Shown: positions 26,042-36,676, numbered from the stretch's first letter. The stretch: DNA of 64,000 bases from Methylococcaceae bacterium (GCA_016715325.1 JADKAL010000014.1:744001-808000), one strand, 5' to 3'. The notes: generated by a model from the sequence alone, not told the origin. A program made the numbers and translations.

Positions 26042-27220
26042 ATGGGGAAATATCCGTTTGTTTGCCTTCTTTTGACGTTAACGGCTTTTCCGGTTAGCTC
26101 GGAAGAGTTGATTCAAGAGCAATCCGGCGAAGGTGTCGCTGTCAATACGGACCATCCACGCTCTCAAGCGTTACAAGAACAGAAAGATCAGTTATTCGGT
26201 TTATTGGCGCAAGTTGACGAACGCTACGGCGATGTTTCCGCTTCTTTGAAAGCGATTGAGACGCAAATTGCGAATAGTAATATAGCGATAGACAAGCTGC
26301 GTAAGGAAATCGGGAGTTACCAAGATCAAATCGACACGTTGGATAAAGAGCTATCGGGACAAGTGCGAGCGGCGTATGCGATGGGGCAGCAAGATAAATT
26401 AAAATTGATGCTTAATCAACGAGATCCGGCGTTATCGAGCAGAATGATGGTATATTATGAGTATATCAACAAGTCGCGGTTGGAAAAACTTTCGAATATT
26501 CAGCAGACTGTCAGATATTTAGACCAGTTAGATAAGGAAAAACAGACTGAAGCCGAGTTGCTGGAAAAAAATTTAGGACAGAAAAAAACCGAACAAGCGG
26601 CTTTAGAGCAGGTTAGAAAGCAACGCAATAATTTGGTTAAACAGTTAAACGATGATTTTTCTTCCGAGGATGACCAATTAAGTCTCTTAAAAGAGAGTGA
26701 AACTAAACTGATAAACCTTATCGGAACTTTGGAAAAAGAATCCGATCAAGAGGTTCTTGACGAAGAAGGTGATAATGCGGAAATTACAATCGCTCAGAAC
26801 CAAAGTAGTTTTCCAAAACTAAACGGCGATTTTACATCGCTGAAAGGCAAATTGCCTTTGCCTGTAAAAGGAAAGCTGGCGAGCATGTTCGATAATCCGT
26901 CGGCAACGGATGGGATGTGGAAAGGCGTGGTGATCAACACCCATGAAGGCGCTGAGATCAAAGCCATTACCAAAGGCAGGATAGTCTATGCAGGTGCTTT
27001 AAAAGGTTACGGTTTGTTGATTATTGTCGAACATGACAAAGAATTTATGACGTTGTATGCATTTAACCAAAGCCTTTACAAGCATAAAGGCGATTGGGTT
27101 GAGGCGGGCGATGTCATAGCAACGGTAGGGCAAAGCGGCGGGCGGACAACCCCCGGTCTTTATTTTGAGATTCGGAAAAACGGCAAGGCGGTCGATCCTT
27201 TGCTTTGGTGTCGTAACTGA
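26042..27220 (+). CDS. envC: Murein hydrolase activator EnvC
   Basis: 392 residues. A signal peptide (to about residue 20) precedes a long coiled coil (about 45-235) and a C-terminal LytM/M23 domain (about 285-390). The LytM zinc ligands are lost: the HxH position reads LYFEIR. This is the degenerate form that activates the AmiA/AmiB amidases rather than cutting peptidoglycan itself. It starts 6 nt after gpmI. Confidence 0.93.
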   Translation: MGKYPFVCLLLTLTAFPVSSEELIQEQSGEGVAVNTDHPRSQALQEQKDQLFGLLAQVDERYGDVSASLKAIETQIANSNIAIDKLRKEIGSYQDQIDTLDKELSGQVRAAYAMGQQDKLKLMLNQRDPALSSRMMVYYEYINKSRLEKLSNIQQTVRYLDQLDKEKQTEAELLEKNLGQKKTEQAALEQVRKQRNNLVKQLNDDFSSEDDQLSLLKESETKLINLIGTLEKESDQEVLDEEGDNAEITIAQNQSSFPKLNGDFTSLKGKLPLPVKGKLASMFDNPSATDGMWKGVVINTHEGAEIKAITKGRIVYAGALKGYGLLIIVEHDKEFMTLYAFNQSLYKHKGDWVEAGDVIATVGQSGGRTTPGLYFEIRKNGKAVDPLLWCRN

Positions 27221-27376
27221 CCGTATACAAAAATGCGTATAGATGAAATGCGCAAATTAGAGATTCTGCTTAATAGAAAGCATATGATATTCATCGAAAA
27301 AAAGGGATAGCGTTGAAGAACCGGTTTGTTCCCGAACAATTTACTGAAATTTGTGGTGGTTGGAGTTTAAAGGCAC

Positions 27377-28702
27377 ATGCTAAAAAAGAATAGTCTATTT
27401 ATTTTGTCCTTAGGGGTTATGTTGGGTGTTTTTATGGGCATCTGCGGTAGTGTCGTTGCCGAAAAGGACAAAAGCGATGCAGTAGTGGATTCTGAAGCAT
27501 TGCCTTACGAAGACTTGCGTACATTCACCGAAATATTCGGTCGAATTAAACGGGATTATGTCGAACCTGTTTCAGACAAAAAACTATTGGAAGACGCCAT
27601 ACGGGGTATGTTGGCAGGTCTCGATCCTCATTCGGCGTATTTGGTTTCAGAAGAATACCAAGAGCTGAAAGAAGGGACGACAGGTCAGTTCGGCGGTTTG
27701 GGTATCGAAGTAACGATGGAAAACGGCTTTATCAAAGTGGTTTCGCCGATTGACGATACCCCGGCACAAAGGGCAGGGATTAAAACCGGAGACCTTATCA
27801 TCAGGCTGGACGACCAACCGGTTAAAGGCATGTCTTTGGCTGATGCCGTAAAAACCATGCGCGGCGAACCCGGCAGCAAAATAGAACTCACCGTGGTCAG
27901 AGAAGGCGCCGATGCGCCGCTAAAATTGACATTGGTTCGGGCTGTTATCAAAGTGCAAAGTGTAAAAAGCCGGGTTTTGGAAAAAGATTACGGCTATATG
28001 CGAATCAGCAGCTTTCAGTCCGGTACCGGCGAAAGCTTGAAAGAAGCGTTAGGAACATTAAAGAAAGACAACGGCGGCAAACTTAAAGGCTTGGTATTGG
28101 ATTTAAGAAATAACCCCGGCGGCGTATTGAATGCAGCTGTTGATGTGAGCGATGCGTTCTTAAAATCCGGTCTTATCGTTTATACCGAAGGACGAATAGA
28201 AAACTCGGAAATGCGCTTCAACGCTACGCCGGACGATTTAATAGACGGCGCGCCTATGGTAGTGTTGATTAATGCCGGTTCTGCTTCGGCTTCCGAGATC
28301 GTGGCGGGGGCGTTGCAGGATCAGAAACGGGCTGTGATTATGGGTGAGAAATCATTCGGCAAAGGTTCCGTACAAACTATCTTGCCGACGAGTAACGGAT
28401 CGGCGGTAAAGTTAACAACAGCTCGTTATTACACGCCTTCCGGTAGGTCTATTCAGGCGGAAGGAATTGAGCCGGATATTGCTTTGGCTAACGTTAAACT
28501 GGAATCCTTGGATAAGATTGATTTCGATCCGGTTAAAGAAGCCGATTTGACTCATCATTTACAAAACGGTAATACCAAAGGCGGGGCGAAAGAAGGCGAT
28601 GCCGATAAACAAGCGAAAGATAAAGAGGCGGATTATTACAAGGACTACCCGCTTTATCAGGCTTTAACTTTGTTGAAAGGTATCAGTATCGTTAATAAAT
28701 AA
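27377..28702 (+). CDS. ctpA: Carboxyl-terminal processing protease (S41 family)
   Basis: 441 residues with an N-terminal signal/anchor. A PDZ domain (about 95-180, GQFGGLGIEVTMENG and PAQRAGIKTGDLI) and an S41 catalytic domain follow. The latter carries INAGSASASEIVAGALQD (catalytic Ser) and GEKSFGKGSVQT (catalytic Lys). Such periplasmic proteases trim or degrade envelope proteins. A hairpin terminator follows. Confidence 0.95.
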   Translation: MLKKNSLFILSLGVMLGVFMGICGSVVAEKDKSDAVVDSEALPYEDLRTFTEIFGRIKRDYVEPVSDKKLLEDAIRGMLAGLDPHSAYLVSEEYQELKEGTTGQFGGLGIEVTMENGFIKVVSPIDDTPAQRAGIKTGDLIIRLDDQPVKGMSLADAVKTMRGEPGSKIELTVVREGADAPLKLTLVRAVIKVQSVKSRVLEKDYGYMRISSFQSGTGESLKEALGTLKKDNGGKLKGLVLDLRNNPGGVLNAAVDVSDAFLKSGLIVYTEGRIENSEMRFNATPDDLIDGAPMVVLINAGSASASEIVAGALQDQKRAVIMGEKSFGKGSVQTILPTSNGSAVKLTTARYYTPSGRSIQAEGIEPDIALANVKLESLDKIDFDPVKEADLTHHLQNGNTKGGAKEGDADKQAKDKEADYYKDYPLYQALTLLKGISIVNK

Positions 28703-28724
28703 AGTAATCGGACAATCAAAATGC

Positions 28725-28762
28725 AAAACCCAGCACTGTGGAAACAGTGCTGGGTTTTTTTA
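28725..28762 (+). terminator. Intrinsic terminator after ctpA
   Basis: AAACCCAGCACTGT and ACAGTGCTGGGTTT form a stem of about 14 bp with a short loop and a T-run. Confidence 0.9.
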
Positions 28763-28818
28763 TGCCGCTTAATTTGTCGATGAAATGTATTTTTGAAAGA
28801 TGTAAGTCGAGAAAAAAC

Positions 28819-29271
28819 TTAATTTACAGAAGGTTGGTAGTTTACCGAAAAATCCTTTAAACCGGCGAGCGTAGAAGATAAGCGTGCTTGGTCTTCTGTA
28901 GCAAACGAATCAACTCCGACGCGGGATAGGTAAAATACCTGATCCGGCAGAAAGTGGCCGGTTGCTCTGATTTCACCGGAGAAATGGTAGCGATTTCTTA
29001 ATAACCACGCCTGAGAAAACAAGCGCCCGTCTGCAAGTTCAGGGAAGTGTAGTTCGATTAGCGATAGCTTTGGTAATAGTTCGGCAATATCCGAAACTGA
29101 GTCTTCAGGCGTTAGCCTAACACCGAGTTTTCCCTTTCGATTCAATAATGTTTGACTATGTTGTTTCAATCTGGATGTCGACACTGTGGCATCGCCGTCA
29201 GCGATTTCCATATCGTCGGCAAGATAGGCCCATGTGTTTTCAGTTAGTTGATTATCTTTAATGATTTGCAT
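28819..29271 (-). CDS. DUF934 domain protein
   Basis: 150 residues. TRL-K-like RLKQHSQTLL, LGVRLTPEDSVSDIAELLPK, IELHFPELADGRLFSQAWLL and GEIRATGHFLPDQVFYLSRVG are the DUF934 signature. These proteins are almost always encoded next to CysI-type hemoproteins in proteobacteria and are presumed to help sulfite reduction. It overlaps the reductase gene by 14 nt, so the two are translationally coupled. Confidence 0.88.
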   Translation of the reverse strand: MQIIKDNQLTENTWAYLADDMEIADGDATVSTSRLKQHSQTLLNRKGKLGVRLTPEDSVSDIAELLPKLSLIELHFPELADGRLFSQAWLLRNRYHFSGEIRATGHFLPDQVFYLSRVGVDSFATEDQARLSSTLAGLKDFSVNYQPSVN

Positions 29272-30910
29272 AAACCTGTTCCCTAAATGGCTCGATACCG
29301 ACGCGTTTTACCATGTCGAGAAATGATTCTTCTTCAAGGCGTTGTTTAACATAGACATCGAGTATGGTGGTGATGGCTTTGGTAACGTCGCTCTTGGCAA
29401 CCGCAGGCCCTAGCCGTTCTCCAATAGCGGCTTCGTTATCCGATGTGCCGCCCAACGTCAGTTGATACCATTCTGTACCTTTTTTATCGACACCCAGGAT
29501 GCCGATATGGCCTACGCTTTGATGCGCGCAGCCGTTCATGCAGCCTGACATATTGATTTTAAGTTCGCCGATGTCGTGGATGTAATCCATATCGTCTAGC
29601 GCTTGGTTAATTTCTTTGGCGACACCGATCGAGCCCGCGTTTGCGAGCGAACAAAAATCGAGGCCGGGGCAGCAGATGATGTCGGTAACCGTTCCTATGT
29701 TGGGTGTTGCTAATTTAAGTCGATCGAGTTTTTGCCAAAGCACAAATAAATCGGCTTGTTTAACATCGGCAAACACCAGGTTTTGGCGATGGGTTACGCG
29801 GATTTCGCCGTAGGTGTAATCATCGGCGAGATCAGCGACTGCGTCGAGCTGGTCGTCGGTCATATCGCCGGGTGGAACTTCAGGTGCTTTGAGCGATAGG
29901 AAAACGGCTCGATAACCGGGTGCTTTATGATCGGCGGTATTATATTTATACCAAGTGGCAAATGCTGGATTTTCTTGCTGATGCAATACAAAAGTTTGAT
30001 CTTCAGCGGCTGACAGTTCGTAGGGCGGCGCAACAAAATGCTTCTTGATAGCATTAATACGTTCTTCGGTCAGGATGAGCGTATCTTTTGTAAGCTGCCA
30101 TTCCTCTTCGATTTGCCGGGTAAATTCCTCTATGCCGGTTTCTTTAACTAAAATTTTAATTCTAGCCTTATATTTATTATCTCTACGGCCGTAAAGGTTG
30201 TAAATTCGAAGGATCGCTTCTAAATACGACAGCAGATATTTCTTTTCAAGAAAAGGACGGATAACGTGGCCGATCATCGGTGTGCGACCGAGACCGCCGC
30301 CCACAAGAATTCTAAAGCCTATTTCGCCGTTTTTGTTTTTGACTAGATGGATGCCGATGTCATGAAGCTGTGTTGCCGCCCGATCATGAAGCGCACCGCT
30401 GACCGCGATTTTAAATTTACGCGGCAGATAGTCGAACTCAGGGTGTAAGGTCGTCCATTGGCGGATGATTTCGCAATAAGGGCGCGGATCTTCGATCTCG
30501 TCTACACACACGCCGGCCAAATGATCAGTCGTCGTATTGCGCATACAATTTCCGCTGGTTTGAATGGCGTGCATTTGTACGCTTGCCAATTCGGCGAGTA
30601 TATCCGGCACTTCTTCCAATTTAGGCCAGTTGTACTGTATGTTTTGACGGGTGGTAAAATGACAGTAACCTTTATCGAACTTGCGAGCGATATAAGCCAG
30701 TTTGCGTATTTGTTTTGAATTTAATAAACCGTAAGGCCCTGCGACTCTCAGCATCGGGGCGTGCGTTTGGATATAAAGGCCGTTTCTTAAGCGCAAATGA
30801 CGAAATTCGTCTGCGCTTAACTCGCCTTTTAGAAACCGCTCGGTTTGCCGCCGGAATTGGGCGACCCGTTCATCAACAAGTTTTTGGTCGATTTCGTTAT
30901 ACTGGTACAT
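29258..30910 (-). CDS. cysI: Sulfite/nitrite reductase hemoprotein (CysI type)
   Basis: A 550-residue siroheme and 4Fe-4S enzyme with two ferredoxin-like and two siroheme domains. The cluster ligands are CCPGLDFC and SGCMNGCAHQ near the C-terminus. FTTRQNIQYNW and SGNCMRNTTTDHLAGVC are family segments. It should reduce sulfite to sulfide in cysteine synthesis; a nitrite role cannot be excluded. No flavoprotein partner gene is adjacent, so it may use ferredoxin or an unlinked CysJ. Confidence 0.9.
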   Translation of the reverse strand: MYQYNEIDQKLVDERVAQFRRQTERFLKGELSADEFRHLRLRNGLYIQTHAPMLRVAGPYGLLNSKQIRKLAYIARKFDKGYCHFTTRQNIQYNWPKLEEVPDILAELASVQMHAIQTSGNCMRNTTTDHLAGVCVDEIEDPRPYCEIIRQWTTLHPEFDYLPRKFKIAVSGALHDRAATQLHDIGIHLVKNKNGEIGFRILVGGGLGRTPMIGHVIRPFLEKKYLLSYLEAILRIYNLYGRRDNKYKARIKILVKETGIEEFTRQIEEEWQLTKDTLILTEERINAIKKHFVAPPYELSAAEDQTFVLHQQENPAFATWYKYNTADHKAPGYRAVFLSLKAPEVPPGDMTDDQLDAVADLADDYTYGEIRVTHRQNLVFADVKQADLFVLWQKLDRLKLATPNIGTVTDIICCPGLDFCSLANAGSIGVAKEINQALDDMDYIHDIGELKINMSGCMNGCAHQSVGHIGILGVDKKGTEWYQLTLGGTSDNEAAIGERLGPAVAKSDVTKAITTILDVYVKQRLEEESFLDMVKRVGIEPFREQVYANH

Positions 30911-31058
30911 AGTTGGCTTTGTGTGGCCTTTGTTCGTTGTTCATCAAGACTTTCAATCATATACTGTACGTCTTAAAATGACAAAATTTATTAGAAAGTG
31001 TTAAGATTATCGGTTTGAATTTTTGATTTTTCATAATAACAAACAAAGGTAGGGGATT

Positions 31059-32420
31059 GTGCTGCGATTTTTATTCGTCTTGTTATTCGCGTTGTTGTTG
31101 CCGGAAATGGCGATGGCGGCAGATTTTGATACGCTGGGGTTAACGGGAACGCAAAGGGGGATTTACACCGTATTAATTTTTATTATTGCGTATGCCTTCG
31201 TAATGACCGAAGAGTTTACGCATTTAAGTAAGTCCAAGCCGGTAATTCTTGCTGCAGGCATTATTTGGGCGCATGCCGCTATTCTTTCGAAAGAAGCCGG
31301 TGTTTCTGCGGAAGAGATGCATAAAGCTTTCGAATATAACTTAAAAGAATATGCCGAATTGATGTTGTTTTTACTGGTTGCAATGACCTATATCAACTCA
31401 ATGTCCGAACGTAATGTATTTGAAGCCTTGCGATCCTGGCTGGTGAGAAAGCAGTTCAGTTACCGGCAATTATTCATAATAACTGGTATCACTACATTTT
31501 TTCTTTCGTCTGTTGCTGATAACCTGACGGCTGCATTATTGATTGGCGCGGTGGTTTCTGCAGTGGGTAAAGGAAATGAAAAATTCATTAGTATGGGTTT
31601 TGTGAATCTCGTTGTTGCAGCGAATGCGGGCGGGGCTTTTTGCCCATTCGGCGATATTACGACCTTGATGGTATGGCAAGCCGAATATGCAGAATTTTTC
31701 GACTTCTTTAAACTTTTCGTTCCCTCGCTTGTAAATTACGCTGTGCCTGCTGCGGTAATGTATTTTGCGTTGCCTGACGAACAACCGGAAGCCACGAACG
31801 AAGCAGCCGTTCAGCTTAAACCGGGTGCAATTACTATATGTATAATGTTCTTGGCAACTATTGCATCTGCCGTTAGCTTTAAACAAGTGCTGCATTTACC
31901 GCCGTTCATGGGAATGATGGTCGGCTTATCGGTGCTGATGCTATACGGCTATTACTTGAAAGTAAAAGTAACGGTTGAAGGCGATACTGCATTCAATATT
32001 TTCGATAAGGTCCGTCATGCGGAATGGGATACCTTACTGTTCTTTTTCGGCGTTGTGTTTGCAGTCGGCGGTTTGGGATATATCGGTTATCTTGAGTTGC
32101 TGTCCGGTGCGATGTACGACACGCTTGGCCCTACCACGGCAAATATCTTGGTCGGTTTGATTTCCGCGATCGTCGATAACATTCCGGTCATGTTTGCGGT
32201 GCTTAACATGAACCTGGATATGGACTTGTACCAATGGTTGTTGGTGACATTGACGGCCGGCGTCGGCGGATCGTTATTATCGGTAGGTTCTGCGGCGGGT
32301 GTAGCTTTGATGGGGCAATCCGATCATAAATACACATTCTTCAGTCACTTAAAATGGACGCCGGCTATTGCAGCCGGTTATGTCGGTAGTATCGTAGTTC
32401 ATTACATGATTAACGGATAA
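31059..32420 (+). CDS. nhaD: Na+/H+ antiporter NhaD
   Basis: A 453-residue membrane protein starting with GTG preceded by GGTAGGGG. It has a signal-like first helix and about ten more helices. SSVADNLTAALLIGAV, NAGGAFCPFGDITTLMVW and LISAIVDNIPVMFAVL are the paired ion-binding motifs of the NhaD/IT superfamily. It exports Na+ (or Li+) in exchange for protons. It lies divergent from cysI and is followed by a terminator. Confidence 0.93.
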   Translation: MLRFLFVLLFALLLPEMAMAADFDTLGLTGTQRGIYTVLIFIIAYAFVMTEEFTHLSKSKPVILAAGIIWAHAAILSKEAGVSAEEMHKAFEYNLKEYAELMLFLLVAMTYINSMSERNVFEALRSWLVRKQFSYRQLFIITGITTFFLSSVADNLTAALLIGAVVSAVGKGNEKFISMGFVNLVVAANAGGAFCPFGDITTLMVWQAEYAEFFDFFKLFVPSLVNYAVPAAVMYFALPDEQPEATNEAAVQLKPGAITICIMFLATIASAVSFKQVLHLPPFMGMMVGLSVLMLYGYYLKVKVTVEGDTAFNIFDKVRHAEWDTLLFFFGVVFAVGGLGYIGYLELLSGAMYDTLGPTTANILVGLISAIVDNIPVMFAVLNMNLDMDLYQWLLVTLTAGVGGSLLSVGSAAGVALMGQSDHKYTFFSHLKWTPAIAAGYVGSIVVHYMING

Positions 32421-32442
32421 AGGCCGTTAGGCTTGGTAATAT

Positions 32443-32491
32443 AAAGGTAAGGTCGAATTCTGTGCGGTTTACTTTTCGGTCTTACCTTTTT
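32443..32491 (+). terminator. Probable terminator after nhaD
   Basis: AAAGGTAAG pairs with CTTACCTTT and is followed by T-rich sequence. Confidence 0.55.
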
Positions 32492-32643
32492 CGTTTTATT
32501 CCAAATTAGTGTATCAATAGAGTTTTTCTTTGGATTGCCGGGCGTTGTCAGGCAATTCAGTCTTCGAGTCATTGCTTGAATATTTCTTTGTCTTTTTTAA
32601 GGAAAGTACTTGTAAGAACTCCATTCTGCAGAAGGGGAAATCA

Positions 32644-33880
32644 ATGACGGAACATACGGTCCAGAACCAATCTTTGGTTAATCGACGTATGCTGATTTGC
32701 ATATTCACCGGCTTTAGTTCCGGTTTGCCTCTCTATATCCTTATTAGCTTAGTGCCTGCTTGGTTGCGTTCGGTAGGTGTAGACCTTAAGTCGATCGGTT
32801 TATTTGCTTTAATTCAATTGCCGTTTACGTGGAAGTTTATTTGGGCGCCCATTTTTGACCGCTATATTCCCCCGTTAGGTCGTCGTCGCGGTTGGTTGCT
32901 GATTACGCAAATTTTTTTATTGGTGATTTTGCCGTTATTCGGCTATTTGAGTCCGCAATTCAATCTCTGGAATGTGGCTTATCTATCGATAATAGTGGCT
33001 TTTTTCAGCGCCTCGCAAGACGTCGTTTTGGATGCCTACCGTCGCGAATTATTGTTGGACTATGAGTTAGGGCTTGGTAATGCGATTCATGTCAATGCCT
33101 ATAAGATTGCCGGTTTAGTGCCTGGATCGCTTTCATTAATTTTAGCCGACCATTTGCCCTGGAATAGCGTTTTCTTTATCACTGCGCTGTTCATGATGCC
33201 TGGTCTACTGACAACGCTATTAATAACAGAACCGCAGCTGAATGGCGCGCCCAAAACGTTAAGAGCGGCCGTAATAGAGCCTTTCGAGGAGTTCCGAAGC
33301 CGCGGCTTAAAATCAGGATTATTGATTTTAGCGTTTATTTTTTTACAAACTGGGCGACAGTATGGCTACCGCGTTGGCAACCCCTTTTTATCTCGACATG
33401 GGATTTAGCAAAACCGAGATTGGATTGATTGCAAAAAATGCAGGGCTTTGGCCAAGTGTAATCGGTGGGTTGTTGGGCGGGGTATGGATGATTCGGTTAG
33501 GCATTAATCGAGCGCTATGGCTTTTCGGGGTAGTGCAAATGGTAGCTATATTAGGCTTTGCGTGGCTTGCTACGGTTGGTCATAATCCTTTATGGCTGGC
33601 GATAGTGATCGGCGTTGAAGCCTTGGGTGTGGGGTTGGGGACATCGGCATTCGTCGCGTTTATTGCGCGAACGACTCATCCGCTCTATACGGCAACGCAA
33701 TTTGCATTATTTACCAGTCTAGCCGCAGTACCGCGGACATTTGCTAACGCTGCAACGGGTTATCTAGTTGAAAGTTTGGGATGGACAACATTTTTTTTAG
33801 TATGCTTTTTTATGGCGATACCCGGAATGGTTTTGCTGATTAAGGTAGCGCCATGGTACCAGAAAGAAAATGAGATTTAG
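32644..33880 (+). pseudogene. AmpG-type MFS permease, one frameshift
   Basis: An MFS transporter of about 412 residues in two frames. The first part (MTEHTVQNQ..., with GRRRGWLLITQIFL and ASQDVVLDAYRREL) and the second (ATALATPFYLDMGFSKTEIG...) join if one T is added to the T7 run at 33338-33344. The joint then reads FIFFYKLGDSMATALATPF, which restores the AmpG KLGD-x-M motif. AmpG imports anhydro-muropeptides for peptidoglycan recycling. The start at 32644 follows an AGGGGAAA site. All else looks conserved, so sequence error or homopolymer phase variation is likelier than old decay. Confidence 0.85.
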
Positions 33881-34004
33881 GTTACCCAAGCCGATTCTTC
33901 AGCCAGCTAGGTAAATCAAAAGTTGCAGTTTGGTAAAGGAAAACGTAATATAGCGGGTTGAATTTCAACCAAGTAAATTTAATAAAGTTAAGCGGGTTAC
34001 AAAC

Positions 34005-34205
34005 ATGAAGCCAGAAATACATCCTCAATATAAACAAATTACGGTTACCTGCGGCTGTGGGAATACTTTCACTACCGGTTCCGTTTTAAATAAGGATTTG
34101 CAAATAGAGGTTTGCTCTGCTTGCCATCCATTTTATACGGGCAAACAACGGGTTGTAGATACCGCTGGACGCGTGGATAAATTCCGTAAAAAATATGGCA
34201 AATAG
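34005..34205 (+). CDS. rpmE: 50S ribosomal protein L31
   Basis: 66 residues, zinc-containing (C+) form with cysteines in VTCGCGN and [28 protein letters not shown] is the family signature. Zinc-free paralogues normally replace it under zinc limitation. A symmetrical hairpin terminator follows. Confidence 0.97.
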   Translation: MKPEIHPQYKQITVTCGCGNTFTTGSVLNKDLQIEVCSACHPFYTGKQRVVDTAGRVDKFRKKYGK

Positions 34206-34235
34206 CCTTATTTCCTCGATTCAGTTAAGTGATGG

Positions 34236-34266
34236 TTTTCTATTGTTGTGATTCAACAATAGAAAA
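34236..34266. terminator. Bidirectional terminator between rpmE and mrcA
   Basis: TTTTCTATTGTTG and CAACAATAGAAAA form a perfect 13-bp stem around TGATT. Two more AT-rich hairpins (TTGCTTTTTC/GGAAAAGCAA and ATTTTGTG/CACAAAAT) follow up to the mrcA stop. Confidence 0.7.
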
Positions 34267-34363
34267 TTCAGTCAAACAGCAAGTCAAAATTGCTTTTTCA
34301 CAAGGAAAAGCAAAGATTTTGTGTGTTTTTACATTCACAAAATAAATTCTTGATTTTTTCTTC

Positions 34364-36676
34364 TTAGAATAAAGCTTCCATCGGTTTTTCCTTGATGGCT
34401 TTTTCTTTAGTAAGGCGTTTTGCCGCTTCTGTCGCTAATTTGCCGGCGGCACTTGGTATAGGTGCTACCTTTCTAAGTTTCACGCCTTTTTGAATATACT
34501 CCGAACCTTTTTTGTAAACATCGTCAGGCGGATTAAATGACGCCACGGGTGTGTTTTTAAGGGCAGTACACATGTACTGTATCCACATCGGTAAGGCTGC
34601 AACGCCTCCGGTTTCATAATGGCCTAATGGTTTAAAATTATCGAATCCCACCCAAGCAGATGCAACTTGAGTTGGTGTAAAACCGTTAAACCAAGCATCT
34701 CTTTGATCGTTTGTCGTTCCTGTTTTACCGGCAATATCGCTTCTTCCCAATACTCTGGCGTCCGTTGCGGTGCCGAGTTTTATAACATCACGCATCAAGG
34801 AATTCATGATGAAGTTAATGCCGGGACTTATAATTCTTGGCGCTAAGTTTTTCGATAAATCTTCGTTTTGGGTACAGGTCGAACACGCGATTTTCGGGTT
34901 GGCTTGAAAGAGGACTTTTCCTTCATGAGACACGACCCGATCGATAAAATAAGGATCGATGAGAAAACCTCCATTGGCGAATACGGAATACATCCGAGCC
35001 ATCTGTAAGGGTGAGGCGTGTCCGCTTCCCAAAGCCAGCGATAAGCCGGAGGGCAGTTGATCTTTAGCAAAGCCGAAGCGTAGTCCGGTGGCAATACCTT
35101 TGTCGATGCCAACGTCCTTTAAAAGCTGAATTGCAACGATATTTCTGGAGTAGGTTAAAGCTTTACGAAGGCTCGTCGGACCGTAGAATCTTTTTGTGGA
35201 GTTTTCAGGTTTCCATAGCCTGCCGAGGCTGGGGTCGAATACCGAAATCGGGGCATCGTTAATCATGCTAGCAGCCGTATAGCCTTCTTCGAGCGCTGTT
35301 GTGTAAATGATGGGCTTAAACCCGGAGCCGGGCTGTCTTTTTGCTTTGGTTGCCCGATTGAATTTATTTTGTTTGAATTCAAAGCCGCCGACTAACGCTA
35401 AGATAGCGCCGTTGGATGGGTTTAAGGAAACAAATGCGCCTTCGACTTCTGGTATTTGCGTTAACGACCACACGCCTTTTTTTAGTTGCCGAACTCGAAT
35501 TGGTGCATTCGGTATTAAATATTTTTTGGCTTTATTGCCGCCCCATTTGATTTTATCCCAAGCAATTTCGATAGGCACATCATTGTAAAGCTTTGCTTTT
35601 ATGCCTTTGTTATCGAGGCTCTTCACGGTTGCAGCGAGGGTATCTCCGACGATGGGGTTTGTTTCAGCTAAGTCGTCTTTATCGGCTGTTTCGTGAGCCG
35701 TAAGCCTAAAACCATGTCGTTCGTCGTAAATATGTAGCGAATCTCTGAGGGCTTGTTCAGCTGTTTTTTGTAAGATTGGATCAATCGTCGTATACACTTT
35801 AAGACCCAGCGTATAAGCCTCTTCTCCATATTTGTCGTACATTTCTTGTCTGACCATTTCGGCAACGAATGGCGCTGAAATCTCGGAGGAATGGTATTGC
35901 AGCTTTGCAGTTGAGGGTTGTTGCGAAGCTTCTTCAAAGGCTTGTTGATCGATATAGTGAAGTTCGTACATGCGTTGTAAAACATAATTACGCCGCTCTA
36001 TCGCGCGGGCTTCATCCGTGATTGGATTGTATGACGAAGGCGCTTTCGGTAAACCGGCAATCATCGCTTGTTCGGAAAGCGTCAATTCATCCAGAGATTT
36101 TCCGTAATATGTTTGGGCGGCCGCTACGACGCCGTAAGCGCTGTGTCCCATATAGATTTGGTTAAGATACAGCTCGAGAATTTTGTCTTTAGAATATTCT
36201 TGTTCAATTTTCAAGGCGAGAATGATCTCTTTCAATTTACGCGTAAAGGTTTTTTCGCTGGTAAGAAGAAAGTTGCGAGTCACTTGCATCGTAATCGTAC
36301 TGCCGCCCTGTTTTTTCTTGCCGGTAATAAGAAGCTGTATGCCGGCGCGTAATAACCCTTTATAATCAACGCCTGGGTGTTCGAAAAAGCTATCGTCCTC
36401 AGCCGCAAGAAAGGCATTGATAAGCTGTTTTGGCACTTCTTCGATTTTAACCGGGATGCGTTTATTACCGCCGAATTGGGCAATGAGTTGATTGTCTTTG
36501 CTATAGATGCTAAGAGGGACTTCGTACCGGACATTGTGTAATGTTTTAATGTCCGGCAGGTCTGAGGCCAAGCGGTTGTAACCAAGGTAACAGACAATGG
36601 CGGCGCTCAAAGTAACCATTACCAAAAAAATTACCAACCACTTCAGTATGCTGCCGTCTTGATGTTTTATCGACAC
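34364..36676 (-). CDS. mrcA: Penicillin-binding protein 1A
   Basis: A 770-residue bifunctional PBP. It has an N-terminal anchor (about 13-32), a GT51 glycosyltransferase domain with AAEDDSFFEHPGVD (catalytic Glu), GGSTITMQ and KILELYLNQIYMG, and a transpeptidase domain with RQPGSGFKP (SxxK), TYSRNI (SxN) and GKTGTTND (KTG). It polymerises and cross-links peptidoglycan. It is divergent from pilM, as mrcA is from hofM in E. coli. Confidence 0.96.
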   Translation of the reverse strand: MSIKHQDGSILKWLVIFLVMVTLSAAIVCYLGYNRLASDLPDIKTLHNVRYEVPLSIYSKDNQLIAQFGGNKRIPVKIEEVPKQLINAFLAAEDDSFFEHPGVDYKGLLRAGIQLLITGKKKQGGSTITMQVTRNFLLTSEKTFTRKLKEIILALKIEQEYSKDKILELYLNQIYMGHSAYGVVAAAQTYYGKSLDELTLSEQAMIAGLPKAPSSYNPITDEARAIERRNYVLQRMYELHYIDQQAFEEASQQPSTAKLQYHSSEISAPFVAEMVRQEMYDKYGEEAYTLGLKVYTTIDPILQKTAEQALRDSLHIYDERHGFRLTAHETADKDDLAETNPIVGDTLAATVKSLDNKGIKAKLYNDVPIEIAWDKIKWGGNKAKKYLIPNAPIRVRQLKKGVWSLTQIPEVEGAFVSLNPSNGAILALVGGFEFKQNKFNRATKAKRQPGSGFKPIIYTTALEEGYTAASMINDAPISVFDPSLGRLWKPENSTKRFYGPTSLRKALTYSRNIVAIQLLKDVGIDKGIATGLRFGFAKDQLPSGLSLALGSGHASPLQMARMYSVFANGGFLIDPYFIDRVVSHEGKVLFQANPKIACSTCTQNEDLSKNLAPRIISPGINFIMNSLMRDVIKLGTATDARVLGRSDIAGKTGTTNDQRDAWFNGFTPTQVASAWVGFDNFKPLGHYETGGVAALPMWIQYMCTALKNTPVASFNPPDDVYKKGSEYIQKGVKLRKVAPIPSAAGKLATEAAKRLTKEKAIKEKPMEALF

